Positions 28,764-38,725 of a stretch of 64,000 nt of DNA are shown here, one piece after another. This DNA is from Alteromonas halophila (GTDB lineage Bacteria > Pseudomonadota > Gammaproteobacteria > Enterobacterales > Alteromonadaceae). The translations under genes were made by a program, and so were the position numbers. The notes below the pieces were generated by a model. It was given only the letters and a program-made list of their open reading frames with translations. It had not been told where the DNA came from and did not search any database. The DNA lies in the NCBI RefSeq assembly GCF_014651815.1, contig NZ_BMXP01000002.1, positions 248,001 through 312,000 on the forward strand. Direction: 5' to 3'. How positions within the stretch are numbered: position 1 is the first letter of the stretch; every line of letters begins with the position of its first letter.

Positions 28764-30590
28764 ATGCGTTATTTTTGTTTGCTGGCAGTGTGCGTTTTTT
28801 CATTATTCACCGAGGCCACCACGCTGTCTCCGGTGCAGAAACTGGGGCAGAAAACCATCATCGATTTACGCTATTTCTGCGTCGATGGCACACCGGCTGA
28901 CGCCTGTCGAACACCGTTTACTCACATTACCGCACAAAACCGCCAGGTGATCACCGACCTGCTGACAGAGTATGCGGTAGGCGGGGTGATTTTGTTTGCC
29001 GAAAATATTGAGAGCAGCACCCAGCTCATCACGCTGAACTATGAGCTGCAGTCGATCATGCGAAAAGCCGGCCTGCCGCCTCTGTTTATTGCCATCGACC
29101 AGGAAGGCGGCAGAGTGGCACGGCTGCCAGAAGACATGGCGGTGCGGTTTTCCGGGAATATGGCTATCGGCGCAACGTATGCAAAATCTGGCACCCGCTT
29201 TGCCAAAGACGTGGCGAAAGGGATGGCATCAACCCTTAAGCGGCTTGGGATTAATGTTAACTTTGCGCCGTCACTGGATGTAAACAGCAATTCTGATAAC
29301 CCGGTTATCAATGTGCGCAGCTATGGCGAGCAACCGGCAATGGTGGCGGCGCTGGGAGAGGCGGCAGTCAGGGCCATGCAACAACAGGGTGTAATAAGCG
29401 CAGTGAAGCATTTTCCCGGTCATGGTGACACCCATACAGACAGCCACAGTCACTTACCACGGGTCACGCATGACCGTGCTACCATTGATAAACAGGATCT
29501 GCTGCCATTTAAGCGTGTGATCCGGGATGCCGCACCGGCCATGGTGATGACCGCGCACATACAGTACCCGGCACTGGACAGTGATACCGTCGTCAGCCAG
29601 TCGGGCAAAGAAACGATTGTGCCGGCCACCATGTCCTCACGCATACTCACCGACCTGTTGCGCGACCAGCTAAAGTTTAAAGGCCTGATTGTGTCAGACG
29701 CCATGGACATGGCAGGGATCACGACGTTCTTTTCGCCTCAGCAGGCGCTCGCGACGGCATTTGCTGCAGGTGTTGATGTGGCACTGATGCCGCTGCCGCT
29801 GCGCGTGCCGGATGACATTACAGGGTTTGGTGAGCTTCTTGCCAGTGTTGAAAAGCTGACACAACAACAGCAAAACGGCAAAGCAAGGCTTGAGGCATCG
29901 CTGGCACGAATTCGGGAAACCAAAACGGCTTTTAGTGTCGGTGCATTCATCAACACGTCGCTGACTGCGCGGCTTGCAAGTGCCAAAAACACGCTGCCTC
30001 AGCCGTCGAATCTGGCGCTTGACCGTGACCTTTCGCGCCAGGCTATCACTCGTATTACGCCTTCTTCTGCTGTCACGCTGAGCCAGCAAGCCCAGTGGTT
30101 GTTTGTTATGCCAGACCAGGCTCATTGTGTGGCTGCCCGGGCGGCAGCGACTGCCAAAAATATAACGTCCAGGTGTTTGTCTTACTTCTCGCTGCCACCA
30201 TCAGAAGTAACACAAAAGGCCGTCGCGGCTGCCGACGCGATAATCGTCGGCGATATTACCCCTCAGCATGCCATCTACGAAACCGGAGGGCTGGATCCGC
30301 AGGTTCCCCGTGCCACGCTTTCAAGTCAGCACGCATGGCTTAAAGCGGTAATGAAGACCGCACAGAGCAACCATAAAAATGTAGTGTTTGTCGCTATGCG
30401 TGCGCCTTACATAGTGACAGAGATGGCCCCCTTTGCCAGTCAGACACTGGCCAGTTATTTCTACAATGTTGGCGTAACAGGGCAGCGCGCGCGCAGTGTG
30501 ATGTTCGACAGCCTGACTGAGGTGCTGCTTGGTAATCAGGCTGCACAGGGGACATTACCGGTTACGGTACCGCTTGCCCCGGCGCGCTGA
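28764..30590 (+). CDS. exported GH3 beta-N-acetylglucosaminidase (NagZ-like)
   Basis: 608 residues from ATG 28764, with a signal peptide (MRYFCLLAVCVFSLFTEA). GH3 core: IAIDQEGGRVARLP, then the NagZ hallmark KHFPGHGDTHTDSHSHLP (about 214), whose Asp-His dyad is the acid/base, and the nucleophile Asp in GLIVSDAMDM (about 311). A C-terminal domain of about 250 residues is added, as in the secreted B. subtilis NagZ; E. coli NagZ is a one-domain cytoplasmic protein. It should remove GlcNAc from muropeptides or glycan ends in the periplasm. Convergent with dld, overlapping by 29 bases. Confidence 0.9.
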   Translation: MRYFCLLAVCVFSLFTEATTLSPVQKLGQKTIIDLRYFCVDGTPADACRTPFTHITAQNRQVITDLLTEYAVGGVILFAENIESSTQLITLNYELQSIMRKAGLPPLFIAIDQEGGRVARLPEDMAVRFSGNMAIGATYAKSGTRFAKDVAKGMASTLKRLGINVNFAPSLDVNSNSDNPVINVRSYGEQPAMVAALGEAAVRAMQQQGVISAVKHFPGHGDTHTDSHSHLPRVTHDRATIDKQDLLPFKRVIRDAAPAMVMTAHIQYPALDSDTVVSQSGKETIVPATMSSRILTDLLRDQLKFKGLIVSDAMDMAGITTFFSPQQALATAFAAGVDVALMPLPLRVPDDITGFGELLASVEKLTQQQQNGKARLEASLARIRETKTAFSVGAFINTSLTARLASAKNTLPQPSNLALDRDLSRQAITRITPSSAVTLSQQAQWLFVMPDQAHCVAARAAATAKNITSRCLSYFSLPPSEVTQKAVAAADAIIVGDITPQHAIYETGGLDPQVPRATLSSQHAWLKAVMKTAQSNHKNVVFVAMRAPYIVTEMAPFASQTLASYFYNVGVTGQRARSVMFDSLTEVLLGNQAAQGTLPVTVPLAPAR

Positions 30591-33360
30591 CTTCATCGAG
30601 TAAATACGCTACATGCGCATAGGGAATGCCGCCGTGGTGAGATAGTCCCAGTTCACAGGTTCGGGAATTGGAGACGCCACGACGGCAGGTGTCAGGGATC
30701 TGACCCCGCAACGTTGCCAGCGCACTGGCATTCAGTGCCGGCCTGAACAACCCTTTATCACCGGCAAATCCGCAACAGGCAATATCGTCAGGTTCACAGA
30801 CCTTCGCTGCACACAACGCGGTGAGAGTACGCAGCGCGGCGCCATGATCCAGATGCGTGCTGGAACAACTGACATGCAACATAACGGTTTCCTGCACAGG
30901 CGTAATTCTAAGCTTAGGAACAACGTATCGAAGTAAGTATTCACTCATTTCAGTGGCATTGATTTCTGGGATCTGCTTCGCAGTGAGCGCACAGGTGCTG
31001 GCGTCAAATACCACGGGGAAGTCAGGGGATGGGCTACTGTCTGTCAGTGCAGATTTCAGCGCTTGCTGAACATGATGCGCTGCATGTTGCCGCCCATTGC
31101 TGCTAAACGGCTGCCCACAGCAGGTATTGTCATACCCATCTGGGATGCGGACGTGGAGCCCGGCTTTTTTACACAACTTTAAAAATATTTCTGAAAGTGA
31201 AGGCTTACTTACCTCACTGCCGAATAATCGGTTAGGGCAGGCAGGAATGTAAAGTACATCGGGCTGCGATGACGATATCGCTGCCGGTAACGGTGCCGGC
31301 GCCGGTAAAGTGGGAATGATATACGGAAACCGACCTTTCGTCAGGCGGTTCACAGAACCGCTGAGTGAGGCCACAGCCTGTTTACCCACCAGCCGCGACA
31401 CCTGATGCGTGGCCCGAAGCCCCAGTCGCTGTATCCCGGTTGACCGGGAAAAGTGCCTGGCCTGCCATGAAAGCGCAGAAGACGACTCCCGCTCACGTAA
31501 CTGCAGGATCCACTCACCGGTGTTAATGCCTACCGGGCAGCGGGTTGCGCACATGCCGGTCGCGGCACAGGAATCGACTGACAACGCCCCAGTGGCCTGG
31601 CTGATTTGCTGCTGTGCGGCCTCTGATAATGACGCGGCCCGACGTGCCAGTGCAATACGCTGACGCGGCGAAAGCGTGTGGTGCAACGACGGGCAGGCGG
31701 GTTCACAGAATCCGCACTCAATGCAGGTATCCACAATGTCATCTATGGCTGGCAGGTGTTTTACATGCCTTACATGTGCCTGTGGATCGTGATTAAGGAT
31801 CACGCCGGGGTTCAGGATCCCAGTCGGGTCAAGTAAGGTTTTCAGCGACTGCATCACAGCCACGCCATCTGCTCCCCACTGCTGAGCAAGAAACGGCGCC
31901 ATATTTCGCCCGGTCCCGTGTTCTGCCTTCAGGCTGCCGCTAAACTGACCGGCCACCGTTTCGACCACGGCCTGCATAAAGGCATCGTAACGCTTAAGCT
32001 CACTGTCGCTGACACCCTGACTAAACACAAAATGCACGTTTCCATCCAGCGCGTGCCCAAAGATGATGGCGTCGTCGTAGCCAAAGCGAGAAAACAAATC
32101 GGTCAGTGCGCGTAAACCGTCAGCCAGCACAGACAAGTCAAACGCAACATCTTCAATGATCACCGTGGTGCCAGTGTCGCGCACCGCACCAACGGCCGGA
32201 AACAAGCCTTTGCGGATATCCCAGAGCGCATTGATCCTAGCCGCATCGTCGGTAAATGCACACATGGCGACCGGCTGCTGTGAGACCGGGCAGTCAGCAA
32301 ATGCTGCATCTATCTGCGTTAGCCTGTGGGTAAGCTGCGCCGAATCATCACCACCAAGATCGATGAGCAAGGCAACCTCTCCCTCGTTAATCTGCTGCGT
32401 GTAAAAATCACGGAGAAGCGGTTGTACTGCGCGCAGCGCTCGGGTATCCATCAATTCTACCGCATCGGCCTGATAGTCGCGCAACACCGGTATCAGCGCA
32501 CAGGCCGCGTCAATGTCCGGGAACAGATACAAACCCGTAGCGCGCAGCACAGGGATTTCAATGGTGTGGTAGGTGATATCGACAATAAACCCTAAGGTGC
32601 CTTCTGAGCCGATCATCAGGTGGCTCAACATGTCTATTGGGTCGCTGAAATCAACCAGCGCATTCAGTCCGTAACCCATTGTGTTTTTTAAACGAAACTG
32701 ATGGGCAATGGCGTCACTGAGTCCCGGCGTCGTTGCGATAGTTGTGGCCAGTTCGGTCAGTGTTGCCAGCAACGTCGCATGGCTTTGCCTGAAAGCGGCC
32801 ACGCTGTGGGGGTTCAGCGTGTCGAGTACGGTGCCATCGCTAAGCATCAGCGTCATACCTGCCAGCGTATGATAACTGTTGTTTTTCACACCGCAGCACA
32901 TGCCGGATGCATTGTTCGCCGCGATGCCCCCGATTTTGCAGGCATTAATCGAGGCGGGATCCGGACCAATTTTCCGCCCATAGGGCGCCAGCAGGGTGTT
33001 GGCTTTGGCGCCAATAACACCGGGCGCCAGGCGAATTTTTTTGCCCTGATCGAGAATATGGGCGTCTTGCCAGTCGCGCGTCAGCATAACCAGCACCGAA
33101 TCGCTGACGGCCTGACCGGAAAGGCTGGTGCCAGCGGCACGAAACGTCACAGCGATACCGTGTTCGGTGGCCAGACGAAGCAGCGACTGCATGGCCTGCG
33201 GGCTGTGTATATACACAACCAGGCGCGGTGTCAGCGCATAAAAACTTGCATCGCAGGCCAGCGCGGTGCGCCGTGGCAAATCATCGATAATCTGCCCGGC
33301 GGGTAAACACTGGCAAAGCGCACGATGAAAAGCCTTAAACGCCTGCTCAGTGTTCGTCAT
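30562..33360 (-). CDS. FAD/Fe-S D-lactate dehydrogenase (Dld-II-like)
   Basis: 932 residues from ATG 33360. The N-terminal FAD-binding domain has FRAAGTSLSGQA and KIGGIAANNASGM. The FAD-oxidase C domain has the IFGHALDGNVHF motif. Two 4Fe-4S motifs (CIECGFCEPACPS near 548; CAATGMCATRCPVGI near 605) and two CCG motifs (CCGQPF, CCGFAGDKG) end the protein. This layout and length match the Shewanella D-lactate dehydrogenase Dld-II; D-2-hydroxyglutarate dehydrogenases (YdiJ) are the alternative. It would pass electrons from D-lactate to quinone. It overlaps namZ by 14 bases. Confidence 0.9.
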   Translation of the reverse strand: MTNTEQAFKAFHRALCQCLPAGQIIDDLPRRTALACDASFYALTPRLVVYIHSPQAMQSLLRLATEHGIAVTFRAAGTSLSGQAVSDSVLVMLTRDWQDAHILDQGKKIRLAPGVIGAKANTLLAPYGRKIGPDPASINACKIGGIAANNASGMCCGVKNNSYHTLAGMTLMLSDGTVLDTLNPHSVAAFRQSHATLLATLTELATTIATTPGLSDAIAHQFRLKNTMGYGLNALVDFSDPIDMLSHLMIGSEGTLGFIVDITYHTIEIPVLRATGLYLFPDIDAACALIPVLRDYQADAVELMDTRALRAVQPLLRDFYTQQINEGEVALLIDLGGDDSAQLTHRLTQIDAAFADCPVSQQPVAMCAFTDDAARINALWDIRKGLFPAVGAVRDTGTTVIIEDVAFDLSVLADGLRALTDLFSRFGYDDAIIFGHALDGNVHFVFSQGVSDSELKRYDAFMQAVVETVAGQFSGSLKAEHGTGRNMAPFLAQQWGADGVAVMQSLKTLLDPTGILNPGVILNHDPQAHVRHVKHLPAIDDIVDTCIECGFCEPACPSLHHTLSPRQRIALARRAASLSEAAQQQISQATGALSVDSCAATGMCATRCPVGINTGEWILQLRERESSSALSWQARHFSRSTGIQRLGLRATHQVSRLVGKQAVASLSGSVNRLTKGRFPYIIPTLPAPAPLPAAISSSQPDVLYIPACPNRLFGSEVSKPSLSEIFLKLCKKAGLHVRIPDGYDNTCCGQPFSSNGRQHAAHHVQQALKSALTDSSPSPDFPVVFDASTCALTAKQIPEINATEMSEYLLRYVVPKLRITPVQETVMLHVSCSSTHLDHGAALRTLTALCAAKVCEPDDIACCGFAGDKGLFRPALNASALATLRGQIPDTCRRGVSNSRTCELGLSHHGGIPYAHVAYLLDEVSAPGQAVP

Positions 33361-34513
33361 GAGCCTGACCTTTCGGATACAGCAGGTAAGGCGCGCGTCT
33401 GGCACGAAATGCGGCCAGCGGTTGCTGCCATTGCTGACGAATTTCACTCGGCGTTGCTCCCGCCTCAATGGCTTCGCGCAACGCCGATGTACCGGCTAAC
33501 TTGTCGAAGAACGCCGGGCGGGTGAAAAACGGTACGTCAGTGTCGTTGAAACGCTGGTAAGCGGCAATCAGCAGCGCCAGGTCAATCCTGTTACTGCGCG
33601 GCGCGGTAAAGCGCTGTGCCTGTAACGTTTTACCGTTAAGTTTTGGCGAGGGCGCCGCCTCGTTGCCGGCGATAGTGACAGGCGTATCGCCCAGCATCAC
33701 CTGATCATGACCAATAAGCTGAAAAGGCGTTGCGGTGCCGCGCCCCACACTGACCGCCGTGCCTTCAAAAAAGCACAGCGTTGGATACAGTGAGATGGCC
33801 AGCATATTGGGCAGATTAGGGCTTGGTGGTATTGGCAGTGTATAGGGCGTACTGCGGCTGTAACCGTCGACAGGGATCACATGTAAGCGCAAGGCCTGTG
33901 ACGCATTGATCCAGCTTTCGCCCTTTATCATCCGTGCCAGCTCGCCCAGGGTCATGCCATGCATCACGGGAATAGGGTGCATCCCCACAAAAGACTGAAA
34001 TGCGGGAGCCAGCACCGGGCCATCGACGATCCCTATATGCGGATTAGGCCTGTCCAGTACTACCACGCTGATATTTTGCTCGGCTGCGGCCTCCAGCACA
34101 TAGTGCAGGGTGCTCAGGTAGGTGTAGAAACGGGTACCGACATCCTGCATATCAAAGACCAGCACATCGACATTTTCAAGCATGGCTTTGGTCGGCTTTT
34201 TGGTGCTGCCGTACAAGGAATGCACGGGTAGACCAGTCTTGCTGTCAGTGCCATCCGCTACCTTTTCGCCCGCCGCTGCCTGACCGCGAAAACCGTGCTC
34301 AGGCGACATCACGCTGACCACATTCACCTCGTGCTCACGCAATACGTCCAGCAGGTGTTTGTCGTTTACGCGGGCCGTATGGTTGACGACCAGCGACACC
34401 CGCTTACCTTTCAGCAGCGGGAGATACTGGTCGGTCTTAGCAGCGCCCACACTGATAGCAGCAGCTGGCAGGCATATCAGGCTAAGCAGAATTACTATAA
34501 GGTACCGCATCAT
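33347..34513 (-). CDS. namZ: exo-beta-N-acetylmuramidase (DUF1343)
   Basis: 388 residues with a signal peptide (about 1-19). The DUF1343 family was defined by B. subtilis NamZ, which removes MurNAc from the non-reducing end after NagZ removes GlcNAc. Family blocks seen: RVSLVVNHTAR, SPEHGFRGQAAAGE, VFDMQDVGTRFYTYLSTLHYVLEAA, VLDRPNPHIGIVDGPVL and ISLYPTLCFFEGTAVSVGRGT. Its ATG overlaps the murQ stop and its end overlaps the dld start, a tight three-gene operon. Confidence 0.93.
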   Translation of the reverse strand: MMRYLIVILLSLICLPAAAISVGAAKTDQYLPLLKGKRVSLVVNHTARVNDKHLLDVLREHEVNVVSVMSPEHGFRGQAAAGEKVADGTDSKTGLPVHSLYGSTKKPTKAMLENVDVLVFDMQDVGTRFYTYLSTLHYVLEAAAEQNISVVVLDRPNPHIGIVDGPVLAPAFQSFVGMHPIPVMHGMTLGELARMIKGESWINASQALRLHVIPVDGYSRSTPYTLPIPPSPNLPNMLAISLYPTLCFFEGTAVSVGRGTATPFQLIGHDQVMLGDTPVTIAGNEAAPSPKLNGKTLQAQRFTAPRSNRIDLALLIAAYQRFNDTDVPFFTRPAFFDKLAGTSALREAIEAGATPSEIRQQWQQPLAAFRARRAPYLLYPKGQAHDEH

Positions 34514-35430
34514 TGCGCCGCCTTACGTAAAAAGCCCTGGTGCCTGGTCAGGCGCGTGCGGGCAGCGGCGGCATCACAGCCGGTCAGCTGCATGAGTATG
34601 GCCACTTTTGTCTCATTCCCGGCCGCCGCCAGCACTTCTCTGGCGGCTTCAGCATCACAGTCTGTTGCCTGCATCACAATGCGTACGGCCCGCGCCTTGA
34701 GTTTGGCGTTACTGGCATTCACGTCCACCATCAGGTTCTGGTAGGTCTTACCCAGCCGGATCATCAAAGCGGTACTGAGCATATTTAATATCAGCTTCTG
34801 TGCCGTGCCTGACTTCATACGGGTCGAGCCCGTCAGACATTCCGGGCCCACCACTGCACACAGAGGCACATCTGCATGGGCAAAAATAGCAGCATCGGGG
34901 CTGCACGCAATGGCAGCCGTAAAGCAGTTATTGCGCCGGGCACAGGCCAGTGCGCCACTGACATAGGGAGTACGGCCGCTGGCAGACAGTCCGATGATGA
35001 CATCGTCAGACTGAATATTCAGTGACAGCATATCCTGCTCGCCCTGATCACTGTCATCTTCGGCACCTTCGACAGCATGAGTGAGTGCTTGCTCACCGCC
35101 GGCAATCACCCCCACCACCAGTGTATCCGGCACACTAAATGTAGGGCGGCACTCCACGGCATCCAGTATGCCCAGCCGGCCACTGGTACCGGCGCCGACA
35201 TAGATTAGCCGCCCACCTCGCTGAATACGCGGCACGGTAGCATCAACCACATCCGCTATGGCAGGCACCAGCGACGCTACAGCCGGCGCCACTTTCGCAT
35301 CCTCATGATTAATGCGGGCGAGAATGGCTTCGGTTGGCAGGGTGTCGATATCCATGGTGTCGGGATTGCGCCCTTCGGATATCAGGCTGGCCAGTGAGGC
35401 CAGTAGTGCGGCGTCTGATTGTGTGCTCAT
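34510..35430 (-). CDS. murQ: N-acetylmuramic acid 6-phosphate etherase
   Basis: 306 residues from ATG 35430. MurQ splits the lactyl ether of MurNAc-6-P, giving GlcNAc-6-P and D-lactate, in the cytoplasm. It shows SEGRNPDTMDIDTLPT at the start, the SIS sugar-phosphate domain with YVGAGTSGRLGILDAVECRPTF, SASGRTPYVSGAL, and GPECLTGSTRMKSGTAQKLILN. It is the first gene of the murQ-namZ-dld operon. No MurNAc kinase or MurNAc transporter is in the window, so those steps must be elsewhere. Confidence 0.97.
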   Translation of the reverse strand: MSTQSDAALLASLASLISEGRNPDTMDIDTLPTEAILARINHEDAKVAPAVASLVPAIADVVDATVPRIQRGGRLIYVGAGTSGRLGILDAVECRPTFSVPDTLVVGVIAGGEQALTHAVEGAEDDSDQGEQDMLSLNIQSDDVIIGLSASGRTPYVSGALACARRNNCFTAAIACSPDAAIFAHADVPLCAVVGPECLTGSTRMKSGTAQKLILNMLSTALMIRLGKTYQNLMVDVNASNAKLKARAVRIVMQATDCDAEAAREVLAAAGNETKVAILMQLTGCDAAAARTRLTRHQGFLRKAAQ

Positions 35431-35631
35431 AATGCTTTTTGAAACAGTAACAACTATTGACAGAATGGCTTTCACCTTAGAGGATTGCAGGATTTTTGTA
35501 TAGGGTAATTCGAAGCCGCACGGGTCATGCTAAACTGCTGTCTTAATGCGATTTACACCTGTGCGTCATGCCATTGGTAACGCAGGCGCAAAAACCATGC
35601 GTTAGCCCCAGACTGAGGAATTGTCAGCGCC

Positions 35632-36705
35632 GTGAGCAGACAGACACAAGCCATTATTCATGCCAATGCAATTACTGAAAATTTTTCGGTTTTGCAGGCG
35701 CTCGCGCCGCAAAGTAAGCCCATGGCCGTGATCAAAGCAGATGCCTACGGACATGGTGCAGTCACCGTAGCGCGATTGCTGCGTGACCAGGCCGTACGCT
35801 TTGCCGTGGCCATTATTGAAGAGGCGATTGCGCTACGCGAGGCGGGTATTACCGCGCCAATAGTGGTGCTTGAAGGGCCCCATCAGCCTAAAGAATGTTA
35901 TCTGGCCAGGCAAAATGACTGCGTAATGGTTATGCACAGCGAACAGCAACTGCAATGGGCCAGCGATTGTACCGACGCAGACCGCCCGGCTATCTGGATC
36001 AAAGTAGACAGTGGCATGCACCGCCTTGGCTTTTCATTAGAGGATACCCCCCGGGTACTCAACCGCTACCGGCATATTATAAGCGATGAGTCGGTGCTGG
36101 TGACGCACCTTGCCAGTGCCGATGATTTGCAGTCAGACTTTACGCAGCGCCAGCTGCAGGCTTTCAGAAAAGTCAGTGAGGACGCCGGGTTACCGGTAAG
36201 CATTGCCAACTCACCGGCAACCATCGCCTGGCCACAAAGTCGCGGTGACTGGAACCGGCTGGGCGTGGCGCTGTTTGGCAGCGGTCCGCCCCTGCCTGAA
36301 GGCGCGGGCGCGCTGCGCCCTGCCATGACACTGCGGTCCAGTGTGATGGCGCTGCATGCAGTCCCACAGGGCGAGGCGGTGGGATACGGACAAATGTGGA
36401 CAGCCACCCGTGACAGCATTATTGCAACGGTCGGTATTGGCTATGCCGACGGGTACCCGCGCCATTGTCCGAATGGCACCCCCGTTATGATTAAGGGTCA
36501 GCGTGCAGCGCTGGTCGGTCGGGTTTCCATGGACATGATCACCATTGATGTGACCGACATTGCCGGTGTAAAAATGGGCGACCGGGTTGAATTGTGGGGC
36601 GCGCATATTCCTATCGATGAAGTAGCAGCCTGGGCGGGTAGTATTGGCTATGAGCTGATGACCCGGGTATCAGCGCGGGTGCCGCGTATCGTGCGGCATG
36701 ACTAG
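35632..36705 (+). CDS. alr: alanine racemase
   Basis: 357 residues from GTG 35632, with GAGGAA 11 bases upstream; no in-frame ATG lies earlier. It interconverts L- and D-alanine with PLP. The cofactor Lys is in MAVIKADAYGHG (about 34) and the catalytic Tyr in GIGYADGYPRH (about 264). SPATIAWP, RLGVALFGSGP and the end RVPRIVR are also seen. Divergent from murQ with 201 bases between; this placement suits reuse of D-Ala from peptidoglycan, though alr is also essential for wall synthesis. Confidence 0.97.
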   Translation: MSRQTQAIIHANAITENFSVLQALAPQSKPMAVIKADAYGHGAVTVARLLRDQAVRFAVAIIEEAIALREAGITAPIVVLEGPHQPKECYLARQNDCVMVMHSEQQLQWASDCTDADRPAIWIKVDSGMHRLGFSLEDTPRVLNRYRHIISDESVLVTHLASADDLQSDFTQRQLQAFRKVSEDAGLPVSIANSPATIAWPQSRGDWNRLGVALFGSGPPLPEGAGALRPAMTLRSSVMALHAVPQGEAVGYGQMWTATRDSIIATVGIGYADGYPRHCPNGTPVMIKGQRAALVGRVSMDMITIDVTDIAGVKMGDRVELWGAHIPIDEVAAWAGSIGYELMTRVSARVPRIVRHD

Positions 36706-36768
36706 CACGTGACCGTTTGCGGCAAAAGCGTGGTATAAAGGCCTACAACACATTATTGATCAGGCTGT

Positions 36769-37551
36769 ATGAATCCATCAGATATCATTTCCATGGGCGT
36801 CGTTGCCAGCTTCTGTGCCAGTATGGGAACGGCATTGGGCAGCTGTGGCGTATTTGCCATACGTACACTTTCACGCCGTCTGGAAGATGGCCTCTTGAGT
36901 CTGGCTGCAGGCATAATGCTGGCCGCAACCTTCTTTTCGCTGCTGTTACCCGCGCTGGAGCATGCCGGCGGCGCTCAGGGGGACGCGCTCACCAGTGCGC
37001 TGGTGGTCGGTCTTGGGGTGCTGCTGGGCGCCGGGACGCTGTTTTTCATTCACCAGCATGCACCGCATGAACATTTCCAAAGTGGCCGGGATGGCGCCAC
37101 AGACATTAAGCTGGGCCGGATCTGGCTGTTTGTTATTGCGATAACCCTTCACAACTTTCCTGAGGGACTGGCTGTCGGCGTCGGCTTTGCCGGTGGCGAG
37201 GTAAAAAATGGCGTGACCCTGGCCCTGGGGATTGGGCTTCAGAATATCCCCGAAGGTCTGGCGGTCGCGGTGGCATTGCTATCCGTAGGCTATTCGGCGG
37301 CAAAAAGTGCGGGCATTGGTGTGTTATCCGGTATGGTAGAGCCGGTTGGTGGTCTGGTGGGCGCTATTGCGGTGTCGACCGCTGCAACCTTAATGCCCTG
37401 GGCTCTGGCGTTCGCCGCGGGAGCTATGCTGTTTATTATTAGTGATGAAATCATTCCTGAAACCCATCAGGGCGGTCACCAGAACCTGGCAACCTTCACA
37501 CTGCTCGGCGGCTTTGTACTAATGATGGGGCTGGACGTGGTGCTGGGTTAG
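36769..37551 (+). CDS. ZIP-family metal transporter
   Basis: 260 residues with about eight membrane helices and a His-containing loop (HQHAPHEH). The metal-path motifs HNFPEGLAVGVGF and QNIPEGLAVAVALL mark helices 4 and 5. GufA/ZupT-like ZIPs move zinc or other divalent metals into the cytoplasm. It starts 63 bases after alr and is possibly cotranscribed. It ends 10 bases before the convergent YitT gene. Confidence 0.93.
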   Translation: MNPSDIISMGVVASFCASMGTALGSCGVFAIRTLSRRLEDGLLSLAAGIMLAATFFSLLLPALEHAGGAQGDALTSALVVGLGVLLGAGTLFFIHQHAPHEHFQSGRDGATDIKLGRIWLFVIAITLHNFPEGLAVGVGFAGGEVKNGVTLALGIGLQNIPEGLAVAVALLSVGYSAAKSAGIGVLSGMVEPVGGLVGAIAVSTAATLMPWALAFAAGAMLFIISDEIIPETHQGGHQNLATFTLLGGFVLMMGLDVVLG

Positions 37552-37561
37552 CATCACCACG

Positions 37562-38227
37562 TCAGCTATTTTGCGGGTGCATTGTGGCGTTAGCCTGTAA
37601 TTCACTTTGCTGACGTGGCGCGGTTTTTTTCGGCGGGGCGTAGCGCTCCGGACGGTGGTTTAAGGTGATCACCATGTTCAGGCAGAACGCTGCCAGAATT
37701 GAAATAGCAACCAGCGGCCAGGCAATGAAATACAGTGAGCTAAGCAAAATAATACAGTCGACGCCAAGCTGAAAATAGCCAGCACGAATGTTGTAGCGGC
37801 CCTGAAGGAAGAAAGCCAGGATCCCCAGTCCACCCAGACTCGAGGAGTGGCGGAACATAATCAGCATCCCCATACCAATAAGAATGCCGCCAAATACGGC
37901 CGCAAAAAACGGATTGATATGACTGATATCCACAACACGGTGCACCTGCTCTGTGAGAACCGATACCGTGGTAACCGAGATAAAGGTATTAAATGTGAAG
38001 CGCTTGCTGATTTGGGTCCACGCCAGCGCGTAGAACGGAATATTGATAAGAAAGAAAATAGTGCCAAAGCTAACGGGCAGCGCATGGGTACCAAGCAGCG
38101 CCAGACCTGCCGCACCACCGACCATCAGATCCTGAGACTGAAACAGGTGTACGCCGAATGCGACAAACAAACCGGCGCAAACCAGGGCAAACATGTCTTC
38201 AAACACACTGTGTTTTGCAATGGGCAT
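37562..38227 (-). CDS. YitT-family (DUF161) membrane protein
   Basis: 221 residues, five to six hydrophobic helices. It has QSQDLMVGGAAGLALL and FRHSSSLGGLGILAFFLQ, the glycine-rich repeats of YitT/DUF161 proteins, and no C-terminal DUF2179 domain. The role is unknown for most of the family. The basic C-terminus (PERYAPPKKTAPRQQ) should face the cytoplasm. A single gene. Confidence 0.85.
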   Translation of the reverse strand: MPIAKHSVFEDMFALVCAGLFVAFGVHLFQSQDLMVGGAAGLALLGTHALPVSFGTIFFLINIPFYALAWTQISKRFTFNTFISVTTVSVLTEQVHRVVDISHINPFFAAVFGGILIGMGMLIMFRHSSSLGGLGILAFFLQGRYNIRAGYFQLGVDCIILLSSLYFIAWPLVAISILAAFCLNMVITLNHRPERYAPPKKTAPRQQSELQANATMHPQNS

Positions 38228-38410
38228 AAGGGAAATAACCTGTTGAAGGAAAACAGGATAATTATACGTTTGTCAGAAAATGTTGACAGGCCGGCAGGCC
38301 ATTTGATGCAGCGTAAAAAGCAGTCAAAGGTACGCATCGCTTTACGAGTTTTTGCCGGACAGTGAATGCTGTGTTGATGCAATGTAAAACCTGCACCAGC
38401 ATGGCGCAGC

Positions 38411-38725
38411 TTATTTCAGCATCATCTGCGCGTGGGCAACCCGTTCATCTTTTGTGAAGTAGATACGGCAGTGAAGACCATCTAAGTGCAGCGGGCTGCG
38501 CGCAATAGTGGTACTGCCATTGGCGGTAAAGCGGGTGTCGTAGGTAAGCAGGTTTGCGGTATCGAGCTGCCTGAAAACGCTTTTCTTAGTCACTCCCGGA
38601 CTGAAATTTCCGCATAAATACATCACTTCTTTTTTGGCTTCGATCCACATTACCGTAACGGCAATCAGCGCGCCAACAAGCAGCACACCGGCAAAGACAG
38701 TTAATAGCGAGCGGGTAATCATCAT
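38411..38725 (-). CDS. small single-helix membrane protein, unknown
   Basis: 104 residues. One N-terminal helix (SLLTVFAGVLLVGALIAVTVMWI) acts as anchor or uncleaved signal, leaving a small periplasmic domain with two Cys (YLCGNFSPG, HCRIYF) that could form a disulphide. I recognise no family. No neighbour shares its direction closely. Confidence 0.6.
   Translation of the reverse strand: MMITRSLLTVFAGVLLVGALIAVTVMWIEAKKEVMYLCGNFSPGVTKKSVFRQLDTANLLTYDTRFTANGSTTIARSPLHLDGLHCRIYFTKDERVAHAQMMLK

Noticed and set aside
32701..33306. 201-codon frame opposite the D-lactate dehydrogenase gene
   Set aside because: Rich in Arg, Gly, His and Gln with no fold pattern; a shadow of the coding strand's GC-rich codons.
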